From positions 1 through 37,352 of IMG/VR virus record IMGVR_UViG_3300030329_001077: a DNA stretch of 37,352 nucleotides; one strand, 5' to 3'. This DNA comes from a virus. The notes under the pieces are model-generated. The model saw only the letters and a program-made list of their open reading frames with translations, ran no database searches and was not told where the DNA came from. Shown here piece by piece: positions 25,554-34,065 of this stretch (position 1 is its first letter; each line of letters starts with the position of its first letter). The position numbers were made by a program, and so were the translations under genes.

Positions 25554-28500
25554 TTACTCTGCTATACTGATTGCCGCCGCAACATTTCTACCTGCTAGGT
25601 GCGCATCTATCGCGGCTACAATTAACTCTGCGGCTTGATCTGGATTGAAAAAGCCGTGGAATCTATTACTCACAATTACTTCTTGATGATTATACAGGGT
25701 GCCAACACCTTGTTGAATGACGTTCTTGTAAAGGGAACCTGTTAAGTTACCCAACTTCCCTCCGTAGAACAACTCTTCTCGCTTTTCAGCAAACTCTTCA
25801 ATAAGAGTCAATGATCTTCTCGACGCTTCAGTAATTGTCTCTTCCCAATTATCGACAGTATCGTCGGGAGGGGATGCCGCCAAACCTACATAATATGCCA
25901 ATTCATCGAAGTTTTTTGCGCCACTCGCAACGATAATATCATAAACATCTTGCCACTCACCAGCAATTTGATCCATTTCACCCATTTCACCGGATTGATG
26001 CAGTTCCCCACCTGCACGGGCATATTCCGCAAACATCAAACGCTTCCACTCATCATCGTAAGTGCTGGTTGTTAAAATATCTTTCAAAGACCATTCTGCT
26101 CTACCAGCCCATCCGGGTTGGTTAGTCATTTTAGTTTCACCCCATTCTTCCGGCAATGCTTCCAGATCAAGCATACCCTCGTTATACAGAGCAAGTTGAG
26201 CATCAAATAATGCCGCCTGTTCCTCAAACCACCGTGTTCGGTTTCCACCACCTTCAGTCCCCGGAATATACTCTTCAAGAGTAGTTGACATCATTGCCCA
26301 ATTAGCATCCCAATTACCCATCCACCCGCCGGTGTCTGTCGTCCTCCATTCTTCTCTTGCGTTTTTGAAATCAATAAGTCTTTGCATTTTATCTTCATCA
26401 GCCAGAATATCAGAGTAGTTTTGCGCCTCTTTCATATCAGTAACACGAGCAAGTAATCCTAATTCAACTTCTAAAGCGGAGATCTTTTGGTCAATAATTG
26501 CCTTCGCCCCTTCGTCAGCATCTTTAGCCATGTCTTTGAGCATGAATAATTCTCGTTCCATAGCAAGTTCATCTTCTCGCATCTGTTCAAGACTAACGTC
26601 AGCAAACTTTCTAATGCCCTCAACCAATTCATCTACGCTTGTAGCGGCATATTCTGTAGCCACCGCAAACTCTTCAATTTCATCAGTAGCACTTGGTAGG
26701 AGGACTTCTCCCAAAAGCATCAAAGCACCACCGAGGACAACACCTCCTAAAGCCATACTCAAGACTCTAGCCGTTGTAATTGTAATGTTCATTTGTCTAA
26801 CCATCTTAACCATAGCCACAACTGAATATCCCATAGTAGCAACCATAACCATCATTTGGCCTTTCATAGCAGTAGCCGTATCACCAAACATACCCATGAC
26901 CATTGTAACAGACATAAGACCTCCCATCATAGCCATCTGCCCTACGGCGGCTTGTTGTGATGACTGTGCCAATGCTAGATTCCCTTGCTCGGCTTGTTTT
27001 GCGGCCCACGCATTTCTGATCTTAGAGATTGCATCCTTATCTTGTGCGACAGTCTGCAATGCTTGAATACCTGTCGCCTCTAACATGGCAACGATATTAT
27101 TTTCTTCAAGTATAATGTTCTGTGACGTTAAGTGGTTTTTTTGCGCTTGAACGGCATTAAGCACAGTTTTACTTTGCGTAGTATCAGCAATAACATCTAA
27201 AATCATCATTTCTAAGTTAACTTCTTGTTGCTTCATTCGCATTACTGCGGAAATAGCGCCCATTTCCTCATAAGCAAGATTAACCCCACGCTTCTCTAAT
27301 TCGTTATTGATTATTGCTTGCTCATTCTTTTTCATAGCCGTTATGAGTTCAGCATTAGTCATGTGCGCAAGATTACCTTTGAGTTGACCTTGCTCTCTAA
27401 GTAAAGCACCTTGTTGCAATAATTCTCCTCTAGTCATTTTCTCCGCATTTGCTGAAAAGACACCTAGGTTCAATTCTTGTTGCCTTTGTTGTAATTCAAG
27501 ACCTCTTGTTTGGATAATTTTTTGCCTTTCCTTTAACATTTGTTGTGCTTGTGCTAAATCCATTTGACCATAAGTTGCTTCGATCGCTTGGACTTGTATT
27601 TTTTGCCTCAATGTTTCAACTTCCATTTGACCATTTTTTAACGCATCTTGTTGCCAATGATTTTTAATTTGTTGTCGGTTAATTCCGATTCCTTCAAGAT
27701 AAGCAATATCTGATTTCAAAGCCAATTCTAGTTCAGTTATTTGAACAATTTGGTCTTGGTTCATTCGTATTTGTAGTTGGTTAGCGGTTTGAATCGAGTA
27801 TAATTCATTTATTCGTTGTGTTTGTTTGGCTTTTTGTAATCCTAACATCAATTCATAAGTTGTATTTTGTGTAGTGAAAGCCTGACCTCTACCCATTATC
27901 TGATAGAAAGTGGACAGTTCTGTTGTGATAGATCTTTGGACTGCTAGGAATGTTTGGTATGCAATAACCATGTTGGCGATATTGAGAGCGGCATTGTAGA
28001 ACCCACCGAAAATCTTCATCATTTCGTTGGCTCTGATAACACCTGTAAATAGATGAGCAGTAACTTTACCTAGACCCATTTGCTCTTTGTCTAACAAGGG
28101 AAGGATAGCCTCATAGTAACCAATCTGCACTTCTCGCATTGCGGTAAGAGCGGGGATCATTTTTTCAGCCAATAGAGTTTTTCGATTCTCTAATTCAGCA
28201 TTCACTAATTTGAGTTGGAATTGTTCGTTAAGCAATCGCTTATTCCTTTCATCCATTGCTGGGAATAATTTGTTGTGTGCATTCTCTTCTAACTCAAATA
28301 GACGTTGCCTATTCTCCATCAATTTGATAAAACGGACATAGTGACGATTACCTGCTACTTGTTGAGCAAGGTTCTGTTGTTGTGATTCCGTCATGCTATC
28401 CCAATGTGGGCCTAACTCACGTATAATTTGTGAAAGTGGTTTGTTTGCACCTGTGGCTTCATCTGTAACTGACACATATTCATTTAGAGCAGTAGCCGCA

Positions 28501-29291
28501 CCACCAATATCCGATCCTAACCTAGCGTAAATCATACGTAAAGCACGGCCACCTTTACCTTGTTCTTCACCAGCCTCAATTAGAAGGGCGGATTGTGCCG
28601 CCATGTTACCAATTGATTCACCCGTCAAGTGCGCCTGTGAAGCATATTGATTCATAACTTGGATGATCTGATTCATAGTAGCGGCACTCGTATTCTCAAC
28701 AGAGTTTAGAGAGTCCATCATGTCAATTGAGTTATCCCAAAGAACCTGTCGTTGTTGTTCAACACTCATTGCGTCATATTGGGCTTTTGTGTTTTCACCC
28801 ATCATAAAGTTTGTTTGGGCCTGTAAGTTAATCATCTTCTTCATGGCATCTTCGGTTTCCATACCACCAATTAGACCGAAAACCATACCCAATTCAGTTC
28901 CTTCTGCTACTTGATCTTCCCCAACAATACCCGACAATTGAGCCATACGGGAACCTGCTGACAAGGCTTGGTCTGCGGCGAAACCGTATGCTTCACCTAT
29001 CCCTATAATTTGATTCTGTGTCTCTTGCATTTCTGCTTCAGATACACTTTGGAAAAACTTCTCAAACTCAATTCTTGAGTCTGTAATGGCGGTAGCCATC
29101 CCATCAAAGGCATTTATCGTTTCAGATATGCCCATTGTAATCATTTCAAGACCTTCACCAATACCTGATAGAGCGTCAAGCATTGCGCCTCTAATCATCA
29201 ATTGTTGGGTCTTTGCATCTTTGATAAGGCGTTGCGTCTGATAACGCACCATAACGTCGAAGAAAATACGGCTTACACCCTGACGAACCAT
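25554..29291 (-). CDS. Tail tape measure protein (1245 aa)
   Basis: Residues about 60-300 match the TP901 tape measure core: AADQALSAGSRMAQLSG, NLQAQTNFMMG, TSAATMNQIIQVMNQYASQAHLTGESIGNMA and GKGGRALRMIYARLGSD. Long helical coiled-coil stretches rich in Gln and Glu fill about 330-790, and a Met-rich hydrophobic segment lies near 795-868 (MAMMGGLMSVTMVMGMF and GGVVLGGALMLLGEVLL), as expected for the membrane-penetrating part. It is preceded by two tail-chaperone frames and followed by the hub gene 12 bases on, the canonical order. The RBS is AAGGAGGCG. Confidence 0.92.
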   Translation of the reverse strand: MVRQGVSRIFFDVMVRYQTQRLIKDAKTQQLMIRGAMLDALSGIGEGLEMITMGISETINAFDGMATAITDSRIEFEKFFQSVSEAEMQETQNQIIGIGEAYGFAADQALSAGSRMAQLSGIVGEDQVAEGTELGMVFGLIGGMETEDAMKKMINLQAQTNFMMGENTKAQYDAMSVEQQRQVLWDNSIDMMDSLNSVENTSAATMNQIIQVMNQYASQAHLTGESIGNMAAQSALLIEAGEEQGKGGRALRMIYARLGSDIGGAATALNEYVSVTDEATGANKPLSQIIRELGPHWDSMTESQQQNLAQQVAGNRHYVRFIKLMENRQRLFELEENAHNKLFPAMDERNKRLLNEQFQLKLVNAELENRKTLLAEKMIPALTAMREVQIGYYEAILPLLDKEQMGLGKVTAHLFTGVIRANEMMKIFGGFYNAALNIANMVIAYQTFLAVQRSITTELSTFYQIMGRGQAFTTQNTTYELMLGLQKAKQTQRINELYSIQTANQLQIRMNQDQIVQITELELALKSDIAYLEGIGINRQQIKNHWQQDALKNGQMEVETLRQKIQVQAIEATYGQMDLAQAQQMLKERQKIIQTRGLELQQRQQELNLGVFSANAEKMTRGELLQQGALLREQGQLKGNLAHMTNAELITAMKKNEQAIINNELEKRGVNLAYEEMGAISAVMRMKQQEVNLEMMILDVIADTTQSKTVLNAVQAQKNHLTSQNIILEENNIVAMLEATGIQALQTVAQDKDAISKIRNAWAAKQAEQGNLALAQSSQQAAVGQMAMMGGLMSVTMVMGMFGDTATAMKGQMMVMVATMGYSVVAMVKMVRQMNITITTARVLSMALGGVVLGGALMLLGEVLLPSATDEIEEFAVATEYAATSVDELVEGIRKFADVSLEQMREDELAMERELFMLKDMAKDADEGAKAIIDQKISALEVELGLLARVTDMKEAQNYSDILADEDKMQRLIDFKNAREEWRTTDTGGWMGNWDANWAMMSTTLEEYIPGTEGGGNRTRWFEEQAALFDAQLALYNEGMLDLEALPEEWGETKMTNQPGWAGRAEWSLKDILTTSTYDDEWKRLMFAEYARAGGELHQSGEMGEMDQIAGEWQDVYDIIVASGAKNFDELAYYVGLAASPPDDTVDNWEETITEASRRSLTLIEEFAEKREELFYGGKLGNLTGSLYKNVIQQGVGTLYNHQEVIVSNRFHGFFNPDQAAELIVAAIDAHLAGRNVAAAISIAE

Positions 29292-29307
29292 GCTTACGCC
29301 TCCTTCA

Positions 29308-29586
29308 TTACGCTATGAAACCACCGTCTTTTAACAGTTTCAGTGCTTCATCATCCGAAACTTCTTGTCTTGCGGCACGTTGTTGGTTTCGTCTTGCTAT
29401 CGCACCCTTAGCATCCCTTTTCCCTTTCCCTTTATCAATATGCTCTTGCACTTGATCGGAAATCTCAGATGCAACGGCTAGATCTAACTCAAGGCGGGCT
29501 TGGCCCCCCTCACCGTGGTATCTATCATACAAGTCACTTGCCGTCAAACCCTTGTAGGTTTGACATAGTGAAGGGGCTACTCGCAT
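29308..29586 (-). CDS. Tail assembly chaperone, downstream (T-like) frame
   Basis: 92 residues if read from the ATG at 29586, which lies two bases after the stop of the upstream frame but in its -1 phase. That frame is open back to the heptamer C CCT TTG at 29601-29595, so it is probably produced mainly as a -1 fusion to the upstream frame (predicted about 208 aa), as for lambda G-GT. Alone, the product is helical and highly charged (KGKGKRDAKGAIARRNQQRAARQE), ending DGGFIA. The position just before the tape measure is the canonical one. Confidence 0.7.
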   Translation of the reverse strand: MRVAPSLCQTYKGLTASDLYDRYHGEGGQARLELDLAVASEISDQVQEHIDKGKGKRDAKGAIARRNQQRAARQEVSDDEALKLLKDGGFIA

Positions 29587-29588
29587 GA

Positions 29589-29936
29589 TTAAGCCAAAGG
29601 GATTGCGCCTTCATCACTGTCGCCACGAACAAATGATAGAATGTCCCTCAATTCTTCACTTGTTAGGGTGTTGGCATCAAACTCTTCTGTTAGAACACAA
29701 CTAGGCAACCACAATTCTGCTTGTCTAGCGATACCTCCACCGTTCTCGTCCAACAATTCGATAAACTCGATATGTTGGTCGTCAGTCCATTCTGAAGGGT
29801 CATCACCAAAGTGTCTGCACTTTCGGATTACACGAGCCTGAATAGACTCTAACTTCATTTTCTCAAGACCGGATGCTTGGCGCACCATAATTTTCTGTCC
29901 ATCATTCAATTCAAACTCTTTTTTCAATACGGGCAT
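29589..29936 (-). CDS. Tail assembly chaperone, upstream (G-like) frame
   Basis: 115 residues with an AAAGGTGA RBS and an upstream 40-base AT-rich gap. It starts MPVLKKEFELNDGQKIMVRQASGLEKMKLES and ends EELRDILSFVRGDSDEGAIPLA. The small acidic helical protein before a second small frame and a tape measure matches the gpG position in siphoviruses. The slippery heptamer covers its codons ATC CCT TTG, one codon before the stop. It should coat the tape measure during tail tube assembly. Confidence 0.7.
   Translation of the reverse strand: MPVLKKEFELNDGQKIMVRQASGLEKMKLESIQARVIRKCRHFGDDPSEWTDDQHIEFIELLDENGGGIARQAELWLPSCVLTEEFDANTLTSEELRDILSFVRGDSDEGAIPLA
29595..29601 (-). promoter_or_regulatory. 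Programmed -1 frameshift slippery heptamer C CCT TTG
   Basis: On the minus strand the zero-frame codons ATC CCT TTG give the X XXY YYZ heptamer CCCTTTG in the exact phase needed. The zero-frame stop (TAA, 29591-29589) lies one codon further on. After a one-base backward slip the frame reads GGC TTA ATC ATG and continues through the 29586-29308 frame without a stop. A weak GGCT/AGCC pairing lies immediately downstream. The arrangement matches tail chaperone frameshifts in lambda-like phages. Confidence 0.65.
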
Positions 29937-29954
29937 TTTTATTTCACCTTTTCT

Positions 29955-29972
29955 ATACTATACTATTTACTG
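29955..29972 (-). promoter_or_regulatory. AT-rich promoter candidate of tail chaperone gene
   Basis: On the minus strand the stretch AGTAAATAGTATAGTATAG lies 20-37 bases before the ATG at 29936, in the gap after the previous stop. It offers TATA-like sequence at the spacing expected for a short leader, before the GGTGAAATAAAA RBS. Confidence 0.3.
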
Positions 29973-29975
29973 AAT

Positions 29976-30173
29976 CTATGCTACATTATACCACACTACG
30001 GTTAGTGTGATGTCGTTACTATCTTTTTTTCTGCTTGTATCACAAGAGATGACAACATCGTTATCATCAAGTGCCGCACGGAACGCAGTTTGGACTGCCG
30101 CCGCCGTGCCTGTAAATTGACTGACCGTAAGTTTATCGACATCTGCGATAACTGTGCCACCATTGTTCGCCAT
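29976..30173 (-). CDS. Small virion-associated protein (65 aa)
   Basis: 65 residues starting 10 bases after the tail tube stop, with a GAGGTG RBS. It reads as alternating strands and one helix (GGTVIADVDKLTVSQF, then AAAVQTAFRAALDDNDVVISC, then SNDITLTVVWYNV). No known family; its place between the tube and the tail chaperone suggests a minor tail component. It is followed by the small AT-rich gap before 29936. Confidence 0.6.
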   Translation of the reverse strand: MANNGGTVIADVDKLTVSQFTGTAAAVQTAFRAALDDNDVVISCDTSRKKDSNDITLTVVWYNVA

Positions 30174-30183
30174 CTAAAGCACC

Positions 30184-31266
30184 TCAAAGGCCACCGAATG
30201 GGATTGCCGCCGATCCGGTATCGTTGAAGATAACCTTAGACATTGCGCTTTGGTTCACTCCGTAGAGAGCCGTGAAGTTTAGACTCATAGTTTGTGAGTC
30301 ACGACCACTTACGTTTGCACTTGGCGCTTCCCAACGAACCTTGTAAAGTTCAATATATGTTGGGGATGTTCCATCAGTAAGGGTAATACCCAAAGCAGGG
30401 TCAGTTGCACCTGAGTTGTTAACTTCAAGACCACCTTCAGTAATCATTTGTGTGTAAGTTGGTTCTGATTCAACTGCGGTGTGGACAACCTTAGCAAACT
30501 CAACACTACCTGTGATTTCACGTAGACCGTTCATTGGTTTGCGAACGTATGTGGTGTTGCCCAATGTGCAAGCCATATCGGTGTCAAGATTCATATTCCA
30601 ATCACAAGTAATTGATTTAACAAGGGTGCTTGCGGTGCTATCATTGTTGAACTTGACTTGTGCATCTGCAAAGTGCATACCGTCAACTGCCCGACCACAG
30701 AATACAGTAGCATTGTCAATTGCGCCTACTGCTGATTCTGCTTTTCCAACATAGTCTGCACTAACCATAATGTATTCGTTTAGACTTGCACTAATACCCA
30801 ATCGGTTAATGCACATACCTGTGTAGGTGTGTTCCTTTTCGTCACGACCTACTTTCATAGTAAATGAAGGTAGTCTGTGTGTGTTACCTTCTGTAAAAGT
30901 GTGTGTTCCGCTACTTACTGCTGGGACAGAGGAACCTGTTCCTCCATAAACACCATACCAATGGCATCCCATGAACATATCTGCTTGCATAGCAAAGTTA
31001 ATTCCACCTTCAGAGTATTCCTTACCTTGCTGACTCTTTGCTTGCCCAAATCGGGACATATCTGATCGGTATAGAACCTCAAATTGATGGGTAATTGACT
31101 CATCATCAACTTCACCACCGATATAATCAGGTTGTCCGGCTACTGCATCATAATCTGTCATATCGGAAGCAGTTCCGTAGATCTGGTTTGCATCTGTTAG
31201 AGTTGCCGCAGAACTTGTTTGTTCCGGCACGAGTTTTACATATCGTAGTGCGAATTGGTTTGCCAA
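30184..31266 (-). CDS. Major tail tube protein
   Basis: 360 residues from a TTG at 31266, chosen because GGTGAT lies three bases upstream, the same RBS spacing as other genes here. The protein is beta-rich with alternating strands (HTFTEGNTHRLPSFTMKVGRD, TYTGMCINRLGISASLNEYIMVSADYVGKAE), resembling the phage tail tube families where a core with a long helix stabilises the hexameric ring. It sits after the tail terminator and before the chaperones and tape measure, as in siphoviruses. Its own inverted-repeat promoter suggests high expression. Confidence 0.75.
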   Translation of the reverse strand: MANQFALRYVKLVPEQTSSAATLTDANQIYGTASDMTDYDAVAGQPDYIGGEVDDESITHQFEVLYRSDMSRFGQAKSQQGKEYSEGGINFAMQADMFMGCHWYGVYGGTGSSVPAVSSGTHTFTEGNTHRLPSFTMKVGRDEKEHTYTGMCINRLGISASLNEYIMVSADYVGKAESAVGAIDNATVFCGRAVDGMHFADAQVKFNNDSTASTLVKSITCDWNMNLDTDMACTLGNTTYVRKPMNGLREITGSVEFAKVVHTAVESEPTYTQMITEGGLEVNNSGATDPALGITLTDGTSPTYIELYKVRWEAPSANVSGRDSQTMSLNFTALYGVNQSAMSKVIFNDTGSAAIPFGGL

Positions 31267-31296
31267 AGTATCACCTAGTGGTGCTTAGTGGTCATC

Positions 31297-31314
31297 TGAT
31301 ACTTAAACGTATCA
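31297..31314 (-). promoter_or_regulatory. Inverted-repeat promoter/operator of tail tube gene
   Basis: Read on the plus strand, TGATACTTAAACGTATCA: 6-bp arms TGATAC and GTATCA around a central TTAAAC. It lies 30 bases upstream of the TTG start on the minus strand, the same spacing as the 14825-14840 palindrome to its gene. It overlaps the end of the upstream gene. The central AT-rich part could be the TATA box. Confidence 0.55.
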
Positions 31315-32391
31315 TCTGTGCAACATGTTCATACGGCGCATATAGGTGAAGCCGATCTCATGCACACATACGACTTCATCGTTATCATGTTTCGTATCAA
31401 ACTTTGCATAGTATGAAATCAAAGAATCAGTGGTGCCATTTAAGCCTGTGTTCTTGAATACCTCATCAAACACTTCTCCCATAATATCAGCACCTACCCT
31501 ATATGAATCCTTGTAGTCTGAACCTTTTGTTACGATATACAATGTGAGTTGATATTGATGCTCAATACGAGTAGCACTTAGAGTAGCAAACTCAGGCGCA
31601 CCCAAATCTGTTAATGTGACATAAATTGCAGGTGGCGCAATGCGCGTAGTCATGTTTGAGGATAGATCATATCCATAGATAATTGATGAATCATGGACAT
31701 GAGTTTTAAGGTATGGCTTTGTAGAATCTCTTAGAAGTTGAACGGTATTGAAGCCCATTTGTAAGAGAGTATTCGTAGTCCAATCGCTCATTGACATCTC
31801 ATCAGGACTAAACGCACCTGCATCTGAATAGTATAGAGCATTCCATGTAACTGTGCCGGAAGAATTGCCCCACTTTGCTTCTTTGGTAGATCCTGATGCA
31901 CCGGCTACACTAAGGTAATTTGTTGCACCATCATCATCTTCGATGATTTCACGCATATACAGTTTGGCGTTACCTGCGGAATCAAGAGTAAGTCTTAGAA
32001 CAAGAGGAATAGGGTCATCCCCTTCGCTTGCGTCAAGGTCAAGGTCGCGTGTGGTAACTGTGGTTGCACCCACAAGATCTAACTTATCTAGTGCGCCCTT
32101 CGATCGAACTTCAACCTTCTTTACACCATTATCAAGACTCATTAGGACTGTGCCATTACTAGGGATAGCACCACTGTTGCTAAATGAGAATACTGCAACC
32201 ATAGTATAGGCGTTACTTGTGGGTGTTTGTGTGTAGTATTCGTTAGCGGTGATAACCCAATTATTGTTAACGGCAGAAGATGTGCCTGTAACACTCTTTG
32301 TCCATTGTGTTTGTCCGTCACCTACAAGGGCAGTCGGATCCTCACCTGTCATACGAGCAGTCCAAAAATCTGTTGTTGTTGCTATTGCCAT
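31312..32391 (-). CDS. Tail terminator-like protein with N-terminal LamG-like domain
   Basis: 359 residues with an AAGGTGG RBS. The N-terminal half (about 20-200) looks like a LamG/concanavalin jelly roll: YTMVAVFSFSNSGAIPSNG, VKKVEVRSKGALDKL, VLRLTLDSAGNAKLYMREI, VTWNALYYSDAG. The C-terminal half (about 205-359) matches the tail terminator/completion pattern: NTLLQMGFNTVQLL, PPAIYVTLTDLG, RIEHQYQLTLYIVTKG, GADIMGEVFDEVF, and HEIGFTYMRR. It lies between the neck protein and the tail tube, which is the terminator position. The fusion is unusual: the added domain could decorate the top of the tail. Its end overlaps the operator of the next gene. Confidence 0.55.
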   Translation of the reverse strand: MAIATTTDFWTARMTGEDPTALVGDGQTQWTKSVTGTSSAVNNNWVITANEYYTQTPTSNAYTMVAVFSFSNSGAIPSNGTVLMSLDNGVKKVEVRSKGALDKLDLVGATTVTTRDLDLDASEGDDPIPLVLRLTLDSAGNAKLYMREIIEDDDGATNYLSVAGASGSTKEAKWGNSSGTVTWNALYYSDAGAFSPDEMSMSDWTTNTLLQMGFNTVQLLRDSTKPYLKTHVHDSSIIYGYDLSSNMTTRIAPPAIYVTLTDLGAPEFATLSATRIEHQYQLTLYIVTKGSDYKDSYRVGADIMGEVFDEVFKNTGLNGTTDSLISYYAKFDTKHDNDEVVCVHEIGFTYMRRMNMLHR

Positions 32392-32392
32392 A

Positions 32393-33310
32393 TTATTTCC
32401 ACCTTGCCTTTAGTGATTCTTTGAAACTCATATCTGCGGTCTTTGGTCTTTGGGATCTCACATAACTTGACATTGTTCTTTGTTTATCATCCAAACCCAT
32501 TTTTAATGCCTGTTTTTTGAACTCATGTCTAAACAATGATTCTTCACGTAAATAGTGTTTGTAGGCCGCTTTTACACTACCCATTGTTCCTTCTGCAATT
32601 GCTCTTGTCATTGCTCTAACACGATAACCTGCTTCTTCTGCTACTTCAAGACCAAAATAATCCAAATAGTTTAGTCCGGGGATTACTGCATAACCACCTT
32701 GTGTTTCTGAAAGTTTTGATTCTTCGTAAATATGAAGAAAGGCAGTAATATCATCACCTTTGCTTCCGGGTGGTAGAGGAACGGCAGATCCTTGTTTATG
32801 ACCTTTCGCAGTTTTTCCACCACGTCCTTTAGTCTTGAAATACTTCGCCCACGGCACTACTTGAGTCGAAAACTTACTACCTACTCCAAACTCTTTTCCT
32901 GTTCCTGTTTGTAAAGCAGATGCTTTGAAGAATCCTGTTTTTGATTTTATTCCTTCTTTAGTCCCACCGGAAGTAAGAGTGTATTTTTTACCACCCAAAG
33001 CGGGTTTTACATCCAAACTATCGGCAACATCTCTAGCCATTTTGTGGTAAGGGCTACCTACAACTGCCTGATGACTTACAATGTAATTTTTAGTTTTGAG
33101 AAGTGCTTTATGCGCACCTTGACCCATAGCCATTTTGTATAACATTTCGGATTGTTCCCAATTCTCAACAGTTTTGGCGATTGCTCTGTCGTCTACGTGG
33201 ACAACCATAGCGGTGCCTTTGAAGTTCAAATTGATTTTATTTGCAGTCATCCCACCTTGTGGGACTCTTGCGCCCATTTTGAAAAAACTTGTTTTACCAC
33301 GACGAACCAT
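32393..33310 (-). CDS. Neck / head-tail joining protein (HK97 gp10-like position)
   Basis: 305 residues with a GGGGGTGC RBS. It is basic, with long helical segments at both ends (KTVENWEQSEMLYKMAMGQGAHKALLKTKNYI; AEEAGYRVRAMTRAIAEGTMGSVKAAYKHYLREESLFRHEFKKQAL). A Gly/Lys-rich centre carries KGRGGKTAKGHKQGSAVPLPPGSKG. The position between the connector (33322) and the tail terminator, and the N-terminal helix with basic flank, fit a minor neck protein. Longer than the usual 120-150 aa for gp10-like proteins. Confidence 0.45.
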   Translation of the reverse strand: MVRRGKTSFFKMGARVPQGGMTANKINLNFKGTAMVVHVDDRAIAKTVENWEQSEMLYKMAMGQGAHKALLKTKNYIVSHQAVVGSPYHKMARDVADSLDVKPALGGKKYTLTSGGTKEGIKSKTGFFKASALQTGTGKEFGVGSKFSTQVVPWAKYFKTKGRGGKTAKGHKQGSAVPLPPGSKGDDITAFLHIYEESKLSETQGGYAVIPGLNYLDYFGLEVAEEAGYRVRAMTRAIAEGTMGSVKAAYKHYLREESLFRHEFKKQALKMGLDDKQRTMSSYVRSQRPKTADMSFKESLKARWK

Positions 33311-33321
33311 AATTGCACCCC

Positions 33322-33858
33322 CTAATCAACTGTTCCGAGGTGTGCGATTCTCCTTAAGTTTGTGTTGCCTCGTCCACGAAGTGTATTGCTTCTCAACCCA
33401 CCATCTAAACCACCATCTTGGAATACTGCTTCATCCTCAAGGTAATATGCGGCGGCGAGATCTGCACAGATTTCTCTTAGAATATGAGCAAACTCCCCTT
33501 CTTGAACGGTCACACCTGTTGCGTGATCCGCAGACAGTCCTGTGACACCTGTAAGTTGGTTTGAAGATTTACCTGTCCACGCAAATGAGTCTCCATCAAT
33601 GTTACCGTTACCTGCCGTAGCAAATGCGCTACCTGAAGCCAAATCAACGGTTGTGGAACCTGCGGCATGTGCGCCATCAAGTGTGCTTTCACCTGTCTCT
33701 CGGCTCGGCGCATCACGTCCAAAATATCTGAACTCTTGGTCAATATCAATTGTGGCACGACGAATACCCGCATTGATACGGGTTGCGGCTCGATCGCGTT
33801 GGCTTGCATTCAAACCTAAACGTGAACCAACATCTGCGGCACTACAATAATACACCAT
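33322..33858 (-). CDS. Head-tail connector/adaptor with inserted beta module
   Basis: 178 residues with AAGGTGAT before the ATG. The two ends are helical as in gp6/gp15-type connectors (SAADVGSRLGLNASQRDRAATRINAGIRRATIDIDQEF at the start, EFAHILREICADLAAAYYLEDEAVF near the end). Between them, residues about 55-120 form a beta insert GAHAAGSTTVDLASG...FAWTGKSSNQLTGVTGLSADHATG. The same YTG/LTGVTG module occurs in the giant tail protein near residue 1340. Role: ring at the portal to accept the tail. Confidence 0.6.
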   Translation of the reverse strand: MVYYCSAADVGSRLGLNASQRDRAATRINAGIRRATIDIDQEFRYFGRDAPSRETGESTLDGAHAAGSTTVDLASGSAFATAGNGNIDGDSFAWTGKSSNQLTGVTGLSADHATGVTVQEGEFAHILREICADLAAAYYLEDEAVFQDGGLDGGLRSNTLRGRGNTNLRRIAHLGTVD

Positions 33859-33868
33859 TCAAATCACC

Positions 33869-34063
33869 TTACTCTACGTCAGCCAAAATCATTTCTGCAT
33901 CTTTTTTCGTTTCTTTTGCTTTGTCTGCAACATCGTCAACAGTGTCAATCAGTTCGTCAAGGGTAATTTTACCATCAGCCATTACTGCCTGATACTTCTT
34001 TACGCCCCAAACGGCGACACCAATTCCCAATACTGCTAGTCCAGCATACATTTCTATGTCCAT
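33869..34063 (-). CDS. Small membrane protein with EF-hand-like loop (64 aa)
   Basis: 64 residues from the ATG at 34063, because GGGAGGAATAGAA precedes it; a TTG at 34078 would use the RBS itself as coding sequence. Residues 5-22 (MYAGLAVLGIGVAVWGVK) form a membrane helix. A loop follows with ADGKITLDEL, the D-x-x-x-x-x-x-E spacing seen in calcium-binding loops, then a charged helix with VDDVADKAKETKKDAEM. Phage proteins of this shape are often holin-like or head-associated; neither is shown here. Confidence 0.6.
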   Translation of the reverse strand: MDIEMYAGLAVLGIGVAVWGVKKYQAVMADGKITLDELIDTVDDVADKAKETKKDAEMILADVE

Positions 34064-34065
34064 TT

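Noticed and set aside
26530-27066. 178-codon + strand open frame
   Set aside because: It lies antisense inside the tape measure gene, is rich in Ser/Ile from reversed codons, and has no RBS or neighbours on that strand.
33135-33545. 136-codon + strand open frame
   Set aside because: Antisense to the neck and connector genes, no coupling or RBS, and composition typical of a shadow frame.
33869-34063. Holin
   Set aside because: It has one membrane helix, but no adjacent lysin is found, and host archaea lack peptidoglycan; the evidence is too thin for a name.
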